The notes under the pieces: model-generated | The model's database searches: none | Told to the model about the DNA's origin: nothing | What the model saw: only the letters and a program-made list of their open reading frames with translations | Made by a program: the position numbers and the translations under genes | Source: Avibacterium avium | Lineage (GTDB): Bacteria; Pseudomonadota; Gammaproteobacteria; Enterobacterales; Pasteurellaceae | Length of the DNA: 64,000 nucleotides | NCBI RefSeq assembly: GCF_900454535.1 | Contig: NZ_UGSP01000001.1 | Coordinates: forward strand, 1,175,501-1,239,500 | Direction of reading: 5' to 3' | In this document: positions 49,744-60,019 of the stretch, piece after piece | How positions within the stretch are numbered: the first letter of the stretch is position 1 | Layout of the letters: each line of letters opens with the position of its first letter

Positions 49744-49817
49744 GTTTCCTACGTCAGTGCTAACTGGATCAGGTTCAACGGGTATTATCTCAGCTACACA
49801 AGGCAGCACCCCGACTA
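49744..49817 (-). promoter_or_regulatory. TPP riboswitch (thi box)
   Basis: On the minus strand: GTCGGGGTGC, GCTGAGATAATACCC, GAACCTGATCC, then CTGACGTAGGAAAC, the conserved thi-box order. P1 can form from TAATAGT and ACTTATTA with one bulged base. It lies 190 bases upstream of thiM and should lower thiMDE expression when thiamine pyrophosphate is high. Confidence 0.95.
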
Positions 49818-49902
49818 TTAATGGTTTCACTCTACAAAGAAATAGTCAGAAACACAATCTCACCACTCAGAATTTCCGCATTTTGCACAAAGTATTTTTT
49901 CG

Positions 49903-49924
49903 TTTTGCGAGCAAGATCGCAAAA
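49903..49924 (+). promoter_or_regulatory. CRP-S competence site upstream of comEC
   Basis: A 22-base near-palindrome with arms TTTTGCGAGC and GATCGCAAAA. The TGCGA half-sites instead of TGTGA are the mark of Sxy-dependent CRP-S sites of Pasteurellaceae competence genes. It lies about 95 bases before the chosen comEC start. Confidence 0.85.
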
Positions 49925-50006
49925 ATTGTTTGACAAGATTGCGAAAGTGCGGTGCTTTTTTCATCATATTTTTATTTGTAATGGTAAGTTGTCATTTTAT
50001 GTAAGA

Positions 50007-52430
50007 ATGAAATTTTTGCTTAAATTAGATGTGATTTTATGGCTGGTGATTGGCGCAGGCTTGAGCTTGCTTTATATACCGAACCCCTTATTGCTTAGCG
50101 TTGAATTAATGCTGTGCACTGTGGGAATTGGGAGCTTAGCTGTTTTGGTAGCCTACCTTTTCGCCTATTATAAAATCGCAAAAGGGCTAGTTTATGGCGT
50201 GATTTTTGTATTGAGTCTAGGGTATTTTCATCATCAAGCGCTGCAAATTTTGAGCCAAGCGGAGCAGAGCGCGAGTTTAAACAAGATCAGCATTCCAATT
50301 AAGATCGAGAAAATCTTACATCAGCAAGATTATCAAACTGTGATTGCCACTGGGAAATTGGCAGAAAATTTGCCTAGCCAGCGAATATATTTGCAATGGC
50401 AAAAAAACACAGTAGATAAGGAGAAAGAGCAAATTAAAACAGGGCAAGTTTGGCAGGTAGAATTATTGCTCAAACCCTTATCAAGCCGTTTAAATCAAGG
50501 GGGATTTGATCGGCAAAAATGGTATTTCTCACAAGGTATCACGGCGTATGGCAGAGTAAAAAGTGCGGTGCAAATTTCGCAAGATTTAGCGTGGCGAGAG
50601 CGATTATTGCAAGCCAGTTTTCAGCAGACTCAAGGCTTACCAATGCAAGGATTATTGTTGGCACTGGGCTTTGGCGAACGGGCGTGGCTTAATGTAGAAC
50701 ACTGGCAAATTTATCAGAAAACCAACACCGCACATTTAATTGCCATTTCTGGATTGCATATTGGTTTAGCAATGTTGCTTGGTTTTGCTATTGCAAGAGC
50801 GGCACAGTTTGTCTTGCCCACGCATCGAATAGGGGCAATTTTGCCATTATTGTGCGGCGCTTTTATTGCTTTAATTTATGCCCAGTTGGCTGGGTTTTCT
50901 ATTCCTACATTAAGGGCGTTACTTGCCTTGGGGTTGGTATGTCTGATCCGAGTGCTACGCTGTTATTATACGCCTTGGCAATATTTTCAATGTGTGGTGG
51001 CATTGCTCATTTTATGGGATCCACTGATGTTACTTTCCGTGAGTTTTTGGCTTTCCGCAGGGGCGGTGGCAAGCCTGATTTTGTGGTATCAACTTGTGCC
51101 ATTGGATTTAATCCAAGGACAAATTTATCCCATTAAAAATCAGTGGGTGAAAAAAATCCTACGCTGGATTTTTTCCTTATTTCATCTCCAACTCGGTTTG
51201 TTATGTTTATTTACCTCAATTCAGCTTTATTTTTTTCACGGAATGTCTTTATCGGGAATGATAGCTAACCTTTTAGCCGTGCCAGTGTTTAGTTTATGTC
51301 TTGTGCCAATGGTATTGTTTGCGGTGTTGAGCCAAGGTGCGTTTAATTCGTGGCAAGGGGCGAATTATTTAGCAGAAAAAATCACGGCATTGCTCAGTCA
51401 ATGGCAAGGGAATTGGATGGATTTGTCAGAAAATCAATCGCAATGGATTGTCATTTTGTTGCTCATTTTGGGGGTGGGGTATGTGTTTTATTTGCAAAAA
51501 TTGTCGCAAAAAGTAGCGAAAAAACCAATTTTAGCAGGGAAAAAGATAATCTCACTCAATACAGAAAAATTGCCTAGCCCGTTATTTTTACAAAAAATGA
51601 AGCCTATTTTTGCAGGGTTACTTGGAATAATGCTGATGAATTTGGCGTGGCAAGAGATAAATGCGCCTAAATGGCGATTGGAAACCCTAGATGTCGGGCA
51701 GGGCTTGGCAACATTATTGGTGAAAAATCAGCGTGGCATTTTATATGATACGGGGGCAGCGTGGCGTGGGGGAAGTATGGCGGAGCTAGAGATTTTGCCT
51801 TATTTGCAACGGCAGGGGATTGTGCTAGATAAGCTGATTTTGAGCCACGATGATAATGATCATTCAGGGGGCGCTAGTGCGATTTTACAGGCGTTCCCAC
51901 AGGCAGAATTGATTACGCCGTCAGAAAAAAATCACACAAAAAACCACCGCACTTTTTGTACTCAGGGGCAACAATGGCAATGGCAAGGATTGCGCATTAC
52001 CGCGCTTTCCCCACAAAAGATCCGCAAGCGCGCAGAAAATCCAGATTCTTGCGTGTTGTTGATTGATGATGGCAATCGAAAGGTGCTTTTAACCGGTGAT
52101 GCTGATAGCCAAACAGAGCGGCAATTTGCTGATTTAGCTGGAAAAATAGAGATATTGCAAGTGGGGCATCACGGCAGTAAAACCTCTAGCAGTGAATATT
52201 TGCTTAAAACAACGCAGCCTAAGATCGCATTGATTTCGAGTAGCCGTGGTAATCCTTGGCATTTCCCCCATTCCGTGGTGTTGGAGCGGTTAAAAGCACA
52301 ACAAAGTGCGGTGTATAATACGGCAGATTTTGGGCAGATAAGCCTGTTATTTTTCCCCGAGCAGATAAAAATTTATACCGCAAGATCGGAATTTTCCCCT
52401 TGGTATAGGGGATTAAGTATCGGGGATTAA
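50007..52430 (+). CDS. comEC: DNA uptake channel protein ComEC/Rec2
   Basis: Inner-membrane channel that carries transforming single-stranded DNA into the cytoplasm. The ATG at 50007 gives 807 residues beginning MKFLLKLDVILWLVIGAG; a longer frame from 49821 would put coding sequence over the CRP-S site and is rejected. Order: N-terminal helices, DUF4131 soluble region, competence domain with ISGLHIGLAMLLG and many helices, and a C-terminal metallo-beta-lactamase-like domain with LSHDDNDHSGG and VGHHGSKTSSS. Three uptake sequences lie inside the coding region. Followed by msbA after 60 bases. Confidence 0.94.
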   Translation: MKFLLKLDVILWLVIGAGLSLLYIPNPLLLSVELMLCTVGIGSLAVLVAYLFAYYKIAKGLVYGVIFVLSLGYFHHQALQILSQAEQSASLNKISIPIKIEKILHQQDYQTVIATGKLAENLPSQRIYLQWQKNTVDKEKEQIKTGQVWQVELLLKPLSSRLNQGGFDRQKWYFSQGITAYGRVKSAVQISQDLAWRERLLQASFQQTQGLPMQGLLLALGFGERAWLNVEHWQIYQKTNTAHLIAISGLHIGLAMLLGFAIARAAQFVLPTHRIGAILPLLCGAFIALIYAQLAGFSIPTLRALLALGLVCLIRVLRCYYTPWQYFQCVVALLILWDPLMLLSVSFWLSAGAVASLILWYQLVPLDLIQGQIYPIKNQWVKKILRWIFSLFHLQLGLLCLFTSIQLYFFHGMSLSGMIANLLAVPVFSLCLVPMVLFAVLSQGAFNSWQGANYLAEKITALLSQWQGNWMDLSENQSQWIVILLLILGVGYVFYLQKLSQKVAKKPILAGKKIISLNTEKLPSPLFLQKMKPIFAGLLGIMLMNLAWQEINAPKWRLETLDVGQGLATLLVKNQRGILYDTGAAWRGGSMAELEILPYLQRQGIVLDKLILSHDDNDHSGGASAILQAFPQAELITPSEKNHTKNHRTFCTQGQQWQWQGLRITALSPQKIRKRAENPDSCVLLIDDGNRKVLLTGDADSQTERQFADLAGKIEILQVGHHGSKTSSSEYLLKTTQPKIALISSSRGNPWHFPHSVVLERLKAQQSAVYNTADFGQISLLFFPEQIKIYTARSEFSPWYRGLSIGD

Positions 52431-52490
52431 TTGGCTTGTCGGCAAAATAAAGGTAAAATGGCGCAGTTTTTTAACTGAAATGAAGAAATT

Positions 52491-54239
52491 ATGCAAGATA
52501 AAGACTTAACCACGTTGCAAACGTTCAAACGCTTATGGCCGATTATCGCCCCTTTCAAAATGGGGTTGATTGCCGCCGCCGTTACATTGGTTTTCAATGC
52601 ATTGGCGGACGCAGCATTAATTCAAATGCTTAAACCGTTGCTTGATGACGGTTTTGGCAAGGCGGACGTGAGCTTTTTACGCATAATGGCTGTGGTGGTG
52701 GTGCTGTTGATTATTGTGCGTGGCGTAACAAGTTTTGTTTCAACTTATTGTTTAGGCTGGGTGTCTGGCAAAGTGGTGATGACCATTCGCCGCCGTTTAT
52801 TCAAGCATTTAATGTATATGCCTGTGCCGTTTTTTGATCAAAACTCCGCAGGCAAATTGCTTTCGCGCATTACTTACGATAGCGAACAGGTCGCCAATTC
52901 TTCATCGGGATCCTTGGTGACCATTGTGCGTGAAGGGGCGTATATTATCTCTTTACTTGGCGTGATGATTTATACCAGTTGGCAGCTTTCTTTGGTGCTT
53001 TTCGTAATTGGGCCGATTATTGCGGTGCTGATTCGTATGGTATCGAAAAAATTCCGTGAGTTAGGTAAAAATATGCAAAACTCAATGGGTGAACTGACCT
53101 CTTCTGCAGAACAAATGCTGAAAGGGCATCGCGTGGTGCTGTCTTTCGGTGGACAAAAAATTGAAGAAGAACGCTTTAATAAAGTGAGTAATGATATGCG
53201 CCGTAAGGGAATGAAAGTGATGGTAGCAGATGCCATTTCTGATCCTGTGGTGCAGATTATTGCGTCTTTCGCCCTGTCGGCGGTGTTGTATTTGGCAACA
53301 GTGCCAGAAATTATGAGCCAAAACTTAACGGCAGGCTCTTTCACGGTGGTGTTTTCTTCAATGTTGGCAATGATGCGACCATTGAAGTCTTTAACGAACG
53401 TCAATGCGCAATTCCAGCGTGGTATGGCAGCGTGCCAAACCCTGTTTGCTATTTTGGATATGGCAACCGAGAAAGACAACGGCACTTATGAAGTGGAAAA
53501 AGCGAAAGGAAATATTGCTTTCAAAGACGTTACGTTTAGCTATTCAGGCAAAGATCACCCTGCGTTAAATCATATTTCCTTTGAAATTCCGCAAGGCAAA
53601 ACCGTGGCATTGGTGGGGCGTTCAGGCTCAGGAAAATCGACTATTGCCAATTTGGTTACGCGTTTTTATGAGATTGAGCAAGGGGAAATCACCCTTGATG
53701 GCGTGAATATTCAAGATTACACGCTGAATAATCTGCGTGAAAACTGTGCGGTGGTATCACAGCAAGTGCATTTATTTAATGACACCATTGCCAATAATAT
53801 TGCCTATGCCGCAGCGGATAAATACAGCCGTGAGGACATCATTAAAGCGGCTAAAGCCGCTCACGCAATGGAATTTATTGAAAAATTAGATCAAGGGTTG
53901 GATACCGTGATCGGCGAAAACGGGGCGAGTTTATCGGGCGGACAACGCCAGCGTTTAGCCATTGCCCGTGCTTTGTTACGCAATTCCCCTGTACTGATTT
54001 TAGATGAAGCGACTTCGGCGTTGGATACAGAATCTGAACGTGCAATTCAGGCAGCGCTTGAAGAATTGCAAAAAGAGCGCACGGTTTTAGTGATTGCTCA
54101 CCGTTTATCGACCATTGAAAAAGCCGATGAAATTTTGGTGATTGAACACGGTGAGATCAAAGAACGTGGCACGCATCAAGAGTTGCTTGCATTAAATGGT
54201 GCTTACAAACAGCTACATCAAATGCAATTTAATCATTAA
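52491..54239 (+). CDS. msbA: lipid A export ATP-binding/permease MsbA
   Basis: Homodimeric ABC exporter flipping lipid A-core across the inner membrane. 582 residues, as in E. coli. Six transmembrane helices (to about 320) then the ATPase: Walker [10 protein letters not shown], signature [14 protein letters not shown], Walker [13 protein letters not shown], and the H-loop in VIAHRLST. Followed by lpxK, as in E. coli and H. influenzae. Confidence 0.98.
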   Translation: MQDKDLTTLQTFKRLWPIIAPFKMGLIAAAVTLVFNALADAALIQMLKPLLDDGFGKADVSFLRIMAVVVVLLIIVRGVTSFVSTYCLGWVSGKVVMTIRRRLFKHLMYMPVPFFDQNSAGKLLSRITYDSEQVANSSSGSLVTIVREGAYIISLLGVMIYTSWQLSLVLFVIGPIIAVLIRMVSKKFRELGKNMQNSMGELTSSAEQMLKGHRVVLSFGGQKIEEERFNKVSNDMRRKGMKVMVADAISDPVVQIIASFALSAVLYLATVPEIMSQNLTAGSFTVVFSSMLAMMRPLKSLTNVNAQFQRGMAACQTLFAILDMATEKDNGTYEVEKAKGNIAFKDVTFSYSGKDHPALNHISFEIPQGKTVALVGRSGSGKSTIANLVTRFYEIEQGEITLDGVNIQDYTLNNLRENCAVVSQQVHLFNDTIANNIAYAAADKYSREDIIKAAKAAHAMEFIEKLDQGLDTVIGENGASLSGGQRQRLAIARALLRNSPVLILDEATSALDTESERAIQAALEELQKERTVLVIAHRLSTIEKADEILVIEHGEIKERGTHQELLALNGAYKQLHQMQFNH

Positions 54240-54299
54240 TACTATATTGGTGTACGAATTTTCAGCGTACACCAATCTATCCATTTTGATGAGGTGATA

Positions 54300-55310
54300 A
54301 TGAATTTTTGGTATCAATCCAACCTTTTGGCAAAGGTGCTGAAGTGGTTATTATCACCTTTCGCCCTGTTATTTTTATTCATCACCCGCCTGCGTGCGTG
54401 GCTATATCAGCGCGGCATTTTGGCTTCTTACAAAGCGCCAGTGCCAGTGGTGATCGTAGGCAATTTATCCGTTGGTGGAAATGGCAAAACCCCTGTGGTC
54501 ATCTGGCTAGTGCAACAATTACAGCAACGAGGCATTCAAGTTGGCGTGATTTCGCGCGGTTATGGGAGCAAAGCAAAAAGTTATCCCCGTTTGGTGGCAA
54601 GCCACGATGCTCCTGTGGAAACGGGCGATGAACCCTTATTGATTGCCAAACGCACTAATGCCCCTGTGTGTATTTCACCAAATCGCCAGCAGGCTATAGA
54701 ACATTTACTCGCGCATTTCCCTTGCCAAGTGATTATCAGTGATGACGGCTTACAGCATTATAAATTGCAACGCGATAAAGAAATTGTGGTGCTTGATGCG
54801 CAGCGCCAATTTGGTAATGGTTTTGTGTTGCCCGCAGGGCCACTGCGTGAGCCAATTTGCCGCTTAAAATCTGTCGATTGGATTATCAATAACGGCGCAG
54901 CAACACCTTTTAGCCAAACGGTAATGACATTAACACCGCACGTTGCCATTCATTTGCAAACGGGGGAAAAGCGTCCTTTGCAGGATTTTGCCCAGCAAAA
55001 CATCACCGCCATTGCAGGCATTGGCAACCCACAGCGTTTTTTCATAATGTTACAAAAGTTGGCGATCAATGTGGTGGAAAGCCAAGCCTTTCAAGATCAT
55101 CAGGCTTATGATCTCACATTATTTGAAAAATTTAATAAAAACCAACCGCTCTTTATGACCGAAAAAGATGCGGTTAAATGCCAAGATTTTGCACAATCTA
55201 ATTGGTGGTATGTGCCTGTTGAAGCAGAAATTAATGATGAACAAAGTGAACAATTTATTGCCGCATTGATCCAACAAGTAAAAACTGCGCCAAAAAGCAC
55301 CGCACTTTAA
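54300..55310 (+). CDS. lpxK: tetraacyldisaccharide 4'-kinase
   Basis: Adds the 4'-phosphate to lipid A precursor. 336 residues from the ATG at 54300 (GAGGTG upstream); the GTG two codons earlier overlaps that site. N-terminal membrane helix (about 15-30), then P-loop [13 protein letters not shown] and the late GIGNPQRFF and [11 protein letters not shown] blocks. An uptake core at the very end encodes the last three codons and the stop. Part of msbA-lpxK-ycaR-kdsB. Confidence 0.96.
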   Translation: MNFWYQSNLLAKVLKWLLSPFALLFLFITRLRAWLYQRGILASYKAPVPVVIVGNLSVGGNGKTPVVIWLVQQLQQRGIQVGVISRGYGSKAKSYPRLVASHDAPVETGDEPLLIAKRTNAPVCISPNRQQAIEHLLAHFPCQVIISDDGLQHYKLQRDKEIVVLDAQRQFGNGFVLPAGPLREPICRLKSVDWIINNGAATPFSQTVMTLTPHVAIHLQTGEKRPLQDFAQQNITAIAGIGNPQRFFIMLQKLAINVVESQAFQDHQAYDLTLFEKFNKNQPLFMTEKDAVKCQDFAQSNWWYVPVEAEINDEQSEQFIAALIQQVKTAPKSTAL

Positions 55311-55381
55311 TTTATCTGTTTTATGCACCGCCTGATGAAGCGGTTAAACATAGCCTTCTGAAAAGAAGTGGAGAAACTTTA

Positions 55382-55591
55382 ATGAACGAAAAACTACTCG
55401 ATATTCTCGCTTGCCCGATTTGTCAAGGGCGTTTGAAATATGACAAAGAAAATGAACAGCTGATTTGCACCTTTGAACAACTGGCTTATCCCATTGAACA
55501 GGGCATTCCTGTGTTGTTAGCGGAGCGTGCAATTTCCTTGCAATCAGAAAACGAGAGACAAGAAAAAGCGCAACAAGAAGGAGCAGAATAA
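55382..55591 (+). CDS. ycaR: Trm112-family small protein YcaR
   Basis: 69 residues. [21 protein letters not shown] and the later [20 protein letters not shown] (read in two parts) are typical of YcaR, a Trm112-like zinc-ribbon relative usually encoded between lpxK and kdsB. The stop codon overlaps the kdsB start by one base (TAATG). Function not established. Confidence 0.92.
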   Translation: MNEKLLDILACPICQGRLKYDKENEQLICTFEQLAYPIEQGIPVLLAERAISLQSENERQEKAQQEGAE

Positions 55592-56358
55592 TGGCAAAAT
55601 TCACGGTAATTATCCCTGCACGTTTTGCTTCAAGCCGCTTACCTGGTAAGCCTTTGGCGGATATTGCAGGCAAACCAATGATCGCTCACGTTTGGCAAAA
55701 AGCACAGCAATCAGGCGCGAGCCGCGTGGTGGTGGCAACGGATAACCAAGCTGTGGCGCAAGCTGTGCAAGCCTTTGGCGGTGAAGTTTGTATGACTTCA
55801 GAACATCACAATTCAGGCACAGAACGCTTGGCGGAAGTGGTGGAGAAGTTAGCCCTTGCGGATGATGAAATTGTGGTGAATATTCAAGGTGATGAGCCAT
55901 TAATTCCCCCAGTGATTGTGCAGCAAGTGGCGGATAATTTAGCAAAAAATGCCGTGAAAATGGCAACCCTTGCCGTCCCATTGAATGATGCAGAAGAATT
56001 ATTTAACCCAAATGTGGTGAAAGCAGTGGCGGATCAATCGGGCAATGTCCTATATTTTTCCCGCGCGCCGATCCCTTGGAATCGCGACCAGTTTGCTGGT
56101 TTATCTGATGAACAAAAAACGCAACTTGTGCTACAAAGCCAGTATTTACGCCACATTGGCATTTATGCTTATCGTGCAGGCTTTATCAAGCAATATGTAC
56201 AATGGCAACCTTCAGCGTTAGAAAATATCGAATCTTTAGAGCAACTTCGCGTGTTGTGGTATGGCGAAAAAATTCATATTGACCTTGCGAAAGAAGTGCC
56301 AGCGGTGGGCGTGGATACGCCAGAAGATTTAGAAAAAGTGCGGGCGATTTTAGCGTAA
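55591..56358 (+). CDS. kdsB: 3-deoxy-manno-octulosonate cytidylyltransferase
   Basis: Activates KDO as CMP-KDO for lipopolysaccharide inner-core assembly. 255 residues. [17 protein letters not shown] at the N-terminus holds the CTP-binding residues; [21 protein letters not shown] and RAPIPWNRD are conserved. GAAGGAGCAG just upstream gives the ribosome binding site inside ycaR. Confidence 0.97.
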   Translation: MAKFTVIIPARFASSRLPGKPLADIAGKPMIAHVWQKAQQSGASRVVVATDNQAVAQAVQAFGGEVCMTSEHHNSGTERLAEVVEKLALADDEIVVNIQGDEPLIPPVIVQQVADNLAKNAVKMATLAVPLNDAEELFNPNVVKAVADQSGNVLYFSRAPIPWNRDQFAGLSDEQKTQLVLQSQYLRHIGIYAYRAGFIKQYVQWQPSALENIESLEQLRVLWYGEKIHIDLAKEVPAVGVDTPEDLEKVRAILA

Positions 56359-56427
56359 TTTTTCGATTTATTCCTTGGGCGATTTTTCGCCCATTCTTTT
56401 TTATCAGCAGATCTTAATATTTTAGAA

Positions 56428-58260
56428 ATGACCTTTGATGCCAAAAAGTTTCTCGCTAACGTAACCCACGATCCCGGTGTTTATCGTATGTATGACGATA
56501 AAGATCAGGTGATTTATGTGGGCAAAGCGAAAGATTTAAAAAAACGCCTGTCGAGCTATTTTCGGGCGAATTTATCCAGTAAAAAAACGGAAGCTTTAGT
56601 CGCCAGCATTCATCGCATTGAAACCACCATCACATCAAGCGAAACGGAAGCCTTGCTGTTAGAGCATAATTATATTAAAACCTATCAGCCACGCTATAAC
56701 GTGCTATTGCGTGATGACAAATCGTACCCCTATATTTTGCTCACCAAAGAACGCCACCCGAGAATCACTGCCTATCGGGGAAGTAAAAAAATTCAAGGCG
56801 AATATTTTGGCCCTTATCCTAACGCAGGAGCAGTGCGTGAAACTCTTTCTTTATTGCAAAAATTGTTCCCTGTACGGCAATGTGAAAATTCCGTTTATCG
56901 CAACCGCTCACGCCCTTGCTTGCAATATCAAATTGGACGCTGTTCCGCCCCTTGTGTAGCCGGTTATATTTCTGATGAAGATTACAATCAACAAGTGAAT
57001 TTTGCGCGTCTTTTCTTGCAAGGTAAAGATCAGCAAGTACTGGATCATCTTGTGGCAAAAATGGAACAAGCGAGCCAAGGGTTAAATTTTGAAGAAGCGG
57101 CACGCATTCGTGATCAAATTCAAGCGGTGCGAGCGGTGATCGAAAAACAATTCGTCAGCAATGATCGCCTTGATGATATTGATATTATCGCCATTGCCTA
57201 CCAATTGGGCATCGCTTGCGTACAAGTGCTGTTTATTCGACAAGGCAAGATTTTGGGCAACCGTAGTTATTTTCCAAAAGTGCCAGCCAATACGGATTTA
57301 TCCGAACTCACCGCCACCTTTGTCGGACAGTTTTATTTACAGGCTCATCAAGGGCGAAGCGTGCCGAACAGCATTATTGTGGATCACAAACTCGCGGAAA
57401 AAGCCCAGCTAGAAAGCCTGTTATCAGAGCAAGCGGGGCGAAAAGTGCAGATTCAAGACAGTGCCAAAGGGGAAAAAAGTAAGTATTTGCAATTGGCACA
57501 AATGAATGCCCAAGCGGCGTTGGTTACCCAACTGAAACAATCCACGCTGATTAACGAACGCTACCAAGCGTTGCAAGCGTTGCTCGGCATTGAAAAAATC
57601 CAACGAATGGAATGTTTTGACATCAGCCACACAATGGGCGAACAAACCATCGCTTCTTGCGTGGTGTTTAATCAAGATGGGCCGCTAAAATCTGATTATC
57701 GCCGTTTTAATATTACGGACATCACGGGCGGTGATGATTATGCCGCAATGGAACAAGCCTTATTGAAACGCTATGATAAAGATCTGGACGCAGAAAAAAT
57801 TCCTGATGTAATCTTTATTGACGGTGGAAAAGGGCAGCTTAACCGTGCCTTACAAGTGTTCCAACAGCTCAAGGTAAAATGGGACAAAAAACGACCGCAC
57901 TTAATCGGCGTAGCGAAAGGTGTGGATCGCCGTGCAGGCCTAGAAACACTCATTATCAGCAAGCAAGATCGCGAAATTAATTTACCGCCGGATAGCCTTG
58001 CCTTGCATTTAATTCAGCATATCCGTGATGAAAGCCATAACCACGCCATCAGCGGCCACCGCAAAAAACGCCAAAAAGCCTTCACCCAAAGCGGATTAGA
58101 AACCATTGAAGGGGTGGGGGCTAAACGTCGTCAAGCCTTATTGAAATATCTTGGTGGAATGCAAGGCGTGAAAAAAGCCACCCTTGACGAAATCGCTTCC
58201 GTGCCGGGCATCTCAAAAGCGTTAGCAGAGAAAATTTTTGAGGCGATGAAGGGGGAGTAG
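56428..58260 (+). CDS. uvrC: UvrABC excinuclease subunit C
   Basis: Makes both incisions in nucleotide excision repair. 610 residues, as in E. coli. N-terminal GIY-YIG nuclease ([26 protein letters not shown]), cysteine-rich [17 protein letters not shown] helix pair near 200-235, RNase H-like 5' nuclease ([22 protein letters not shown]) and tandem helix-hairpin-helix at the end. No clear ribosome binding site before the ATG. Follows kdsB by 69 bases. The accessory island starts after its terminator. Confidence 0.97.
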   Translation: MTFDAKKFLANVTHDPGVYRMYDDKDQVIYVGKAKDLKKRLSSYFRANLSSKKTEALVASIHRIETTITSSETEALLLEHNYIKTYQPRYNVLLRDDKSYPYILLTKERHPRITAYRGSKKIQGEYFGPYPNAGAVRETLSLLQKLFPVRQCENSVYRNRSRPCLQYQIGRCSAPCVAGYISDEDYNQQVNFARLFLQGKDQQVLDHLVAKMEQASQGLNFEEAARIRDQIQAVRAVIEKQFVSNDRLDDIDIIAIAYQLGIACVQVLFIRQGKILGNRSYFPKVPANTDLSELTATFVGQFYLQAHQGRSVPNSIIVDHKLAEKAQLESLLSEQAGRKVQIQDSAKGEKSKYLQLAQMNAQAALVTQLKQSTLINERYQALQALLGIEKIQRMECFDISHTMGEQTIASCVVFNQDGPLKSDYRRFNITDITGGDDYAAMEQALLKRYDKDLDAEKIPDVIFIDGGKGQLNRALQVFQQLKVKWDKKRPHLIGVAKGVDRRAGLETLIISKQDREINLPPDSLALHLIQHIRDESHNHAISGHRKKRQKAFTQSGLETIEGVGAKRRQALLKYLGGMQGVKKATLDEIASVPGISKALAEKIFEAMKGE

Positions 58261-58297
58261 TATAAACTAAAAATTTGGTTTTTGATGTCAATTAGAA

Positions 58298-58340
58298 ATA
58301 AAACTTGCATTAACAGTGAATGGTGCAAGTTTTATTTTTA
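58298..58340 (+). terminator. uvrC terminator
   Basis: AAAACTTGCA (58300-58309) and TGCAAGTTTT (58324-58333) with two more A-T pairs outside, followed by ATTTTTAT. Confidence 0.8.
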
Positions 58341-58351
58341 TAATGTAAGCG

Positions 58352-58765
58352 TTATTTTTTAAGTAAATTAATAATCTCATTCAAAGATTTAATTTCATTA
58401 TCTTTTTGTTGTAGAAGTAAGTCTTTTGAATGCAATAATTGTTGCTGATTTTCAATAATCAATTTTAATTTTTCTAATTCTAAAGTTAAAGCACTATCAG
58501 AAGAGTAATAATTAGCAATATTATTGTTATTGGAGCAGTTTTCACCGAAATACCACATTGGCATTCTTTTATCTAAATCAATTAAATCATTTACACTAAT
58601 ATTAAATATATTAGCAATTTGTTCTAGCTTGTCATAATGCAATTTTGATTGTCCACGTTCTATTTTAGCGTAACCTGTTACCGACATTCCCATTCTATCA
58701 GCCATTTCTTCTTGCGACCATTGGCGGATTTCTCGCATCACACGAACTTTATCATAGATTTCCAT
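58352..58765 (-). CDS. XRE-family regulator with C-terminal coiled coil
   Basis: 137 residues. Helix-turn-helix at about 5-62 (MREIRQWSQEEMADRMGMSVTGYAKIERGQS, read to 40), a linker MPMWYFGENCSNNNN with four asparagines, and a C-terminal coiled coil at about 91-137 (LELEKLKLIIENQQQLLHSKDLLLQQKDNEI in parts) that would dimerise it. Divergent from the DarT-like gene with a 199-base gap, so it may control that unit. Related free-standing regulators of this shape are common in Pasteurellaceae, so a role outside the module is possible. Confidence 0.85.
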   Translation of the reverse strand: MEIYDKVRVMREIRQWSQEEMADRMGMSVTGYAKIERGQSKLHYDKLEQIANIFNISVNDLIDLDKRMPMWYFGENCSNNNNIANYYSSDSALTLELEKLKLIIENQQQLLHSKDLLLQQKDNEIKSLNEIINLLKK

Positions 58766-58872
58766 AGTTTAACCTTCCAAGTAAATTGCGATTAACTTAA
58801 TTTTTCTGAGTATATCACTTTTTAATCATAGGGGCTATGTTGTTTTGCGGTAAGGTTTTGAGTTTTTTTATT

Positions 58873-58889
58873 AACTAAAAGAGTTAGTT
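58873..58889. promoter_or_regulatory. candidate operator between the XRE and DarT-like genes
   Basis: AACTAA (58873-58878) and TTAGTT (58884-58889) form a perfect 6-base inverted repeat with a 5-base spacer, 76 bases before the DarT-like ATG. Size and position suit an XRE dimer site; unproven. Confidence 0.35.
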
Positions 58890-58964
58890 TTGTAATAGTT
58901 TGATTCTGGAATATTAACCAGTAAAAAATATAGAATCCTACCAATATTAATTTGGGAGTATTCT

Positions 58965-60008
58965 ATGTTAGAACTTAAAGAAGTAGAGTTAATAAAAGAA
59001 ATTATTAAAAAAAGAAATATTAAATGGTTATGTCATTTTACCCCTAGAGAGAACCTAGAGTTTATTAAAAGAGATGGATTACAGCCTAGAAATCTCATAA
59101 CACATCATTATAGAGTTACAGATTCAGGTCGTTTTGATCGTTTTAAAAATTCTATTTGTTTATCTATTAGTAAGCCTAATAAATGGATGTTTGATAAGAA
59201 AAAAGAAAGTGGGTTAGATCTATGTTTATTATTAATTAATCCTGATGTTTTATTTGAAAAGGAGTGTTTATTTTATCCTCATAACGCAGCAACAGCAAGT
59301 TACAGAAATATTGATGTTAATGAATTAAAAGGAGCTCAAGCATTTGAAAATTTATTCTTGCCCTCTATTTCCTATCAGAAGGCAAATGCAGATCCTACAA
59401 CCATCTATCGTTCAGACAAATTAGATTGCGAAACGACTTCAGATCAAGCGGAGGTCCAATGTTTAGATATTATTGAGCCTAAATACATTGAACATATTTT
59501 AAATGGAAATTATATTCCCTTAGAGTATAAAGATATACTCAACTATGCAGAAGGAAGAAAGGAAAAAATCAGTGAGCTTTTAGGAGTAATTAATTCTATT
59601 TCAAGAACAAAAATACCTAAATCTAGCTCTACAGAAGATAATAAGAATAAAGGGGAAAATCAAACACCTAAAGAATTTAGAAATAATAATAGTTCTTCCA
59701 TCCTTAGAGAACTATTGAAGAGTTATAATAATGATAAATTACAAGAGAATCATAAAAATAATAATTTATCAAATAATGAGAGAATCAATAAAAAATTTGA
59801 AGAAATATTTAGTAATAAGTTAAAAGAAAATAATGGTTTTAATAATTTTTTAAATAAAGAAAATCTTGAAAAAGATAGTGGTAAGAAAGAAGAAAAATTT
59901 GATGACCTACATAAATACAAAAAACTAAACGTATCATCATCTTCTAGTGGTGATGGACCTTGCAGTATTATAATTATTATTCTTATCTTGTTGTTCTTAA
60001 TTTTATAG
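58965..60008 (+). CDS. DarT1-type ADP-ribosyltransferase toxin with membrane-tail extension
   Basis: 347 residues in three parts. Residues about 18-185 look like a DarT (DUF4433) fold: IKWLCHFTPRENLEFIKRDGL (H24), NSICLSISKPN, then QAEVQCLDIIEPKYIEHI with the catalytic-type glutamate E163; R56 or R59 in GRFDRF is the likely conserved arginine. Residues about 215-325 are an Asn/Lys/Ser-rich, probably disordered linker. The last 15 residues (CSIIIIILILLFLIL) are a hydrophobic tail. GGGAG precedes the ATG. Its partner with a NADAR domain starts 12 bases after the stop, which points to the DarT1 branch that modifies guanosine rather than thymidine. Arginine is mostly AGA, unlike neighbours. Confidence 0.75.
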   Translation: MLELKEVELIKEIIKKRNIKWLCHFTPRENLEFIKRDGLQPRNLITHHYRVTDSGRFDRFKNSICLSISKPNKWMFDKKKESGLDLCLLLINPDVLFEKECLFYPHNAATASYRNIDVNELKGAQAFENLFLPSISYQKANADPTTIYRSDKLDCETTSDQAEVQCLDIIEPKYIEHILNGNYIPLEYKDILNYAEGRKEKISELLGVINSISRTKIPKSSSTEDNKNKGENQTPKEFRNNNSSSILRELLKSYNNDKLQENHKNNNLSNNERINKKFEEIFSNKLKENNGFNNFLNKENLEKDSGKKEEKFDDLHKYKKLNVSSSSSGDGPCSIIIIILILLFLIL

Positions 60009-60019
60009 AGGCTCATAGA

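Noticed and set aside
49821-50006. N-terminal extension of comEC by 62 codons
   Set aside because: It would run across the CRP-S site and part of the regulatory region and has no resemblance to ComEC; the ATG at 50007 starts the hydrophobic N-terminus.
52970-53485. 171-codon minus-strand frame inside msbA
   Set aside because: It is antisense to the well-conserved MsbA transmembrane and linker region and has no family resemblance.
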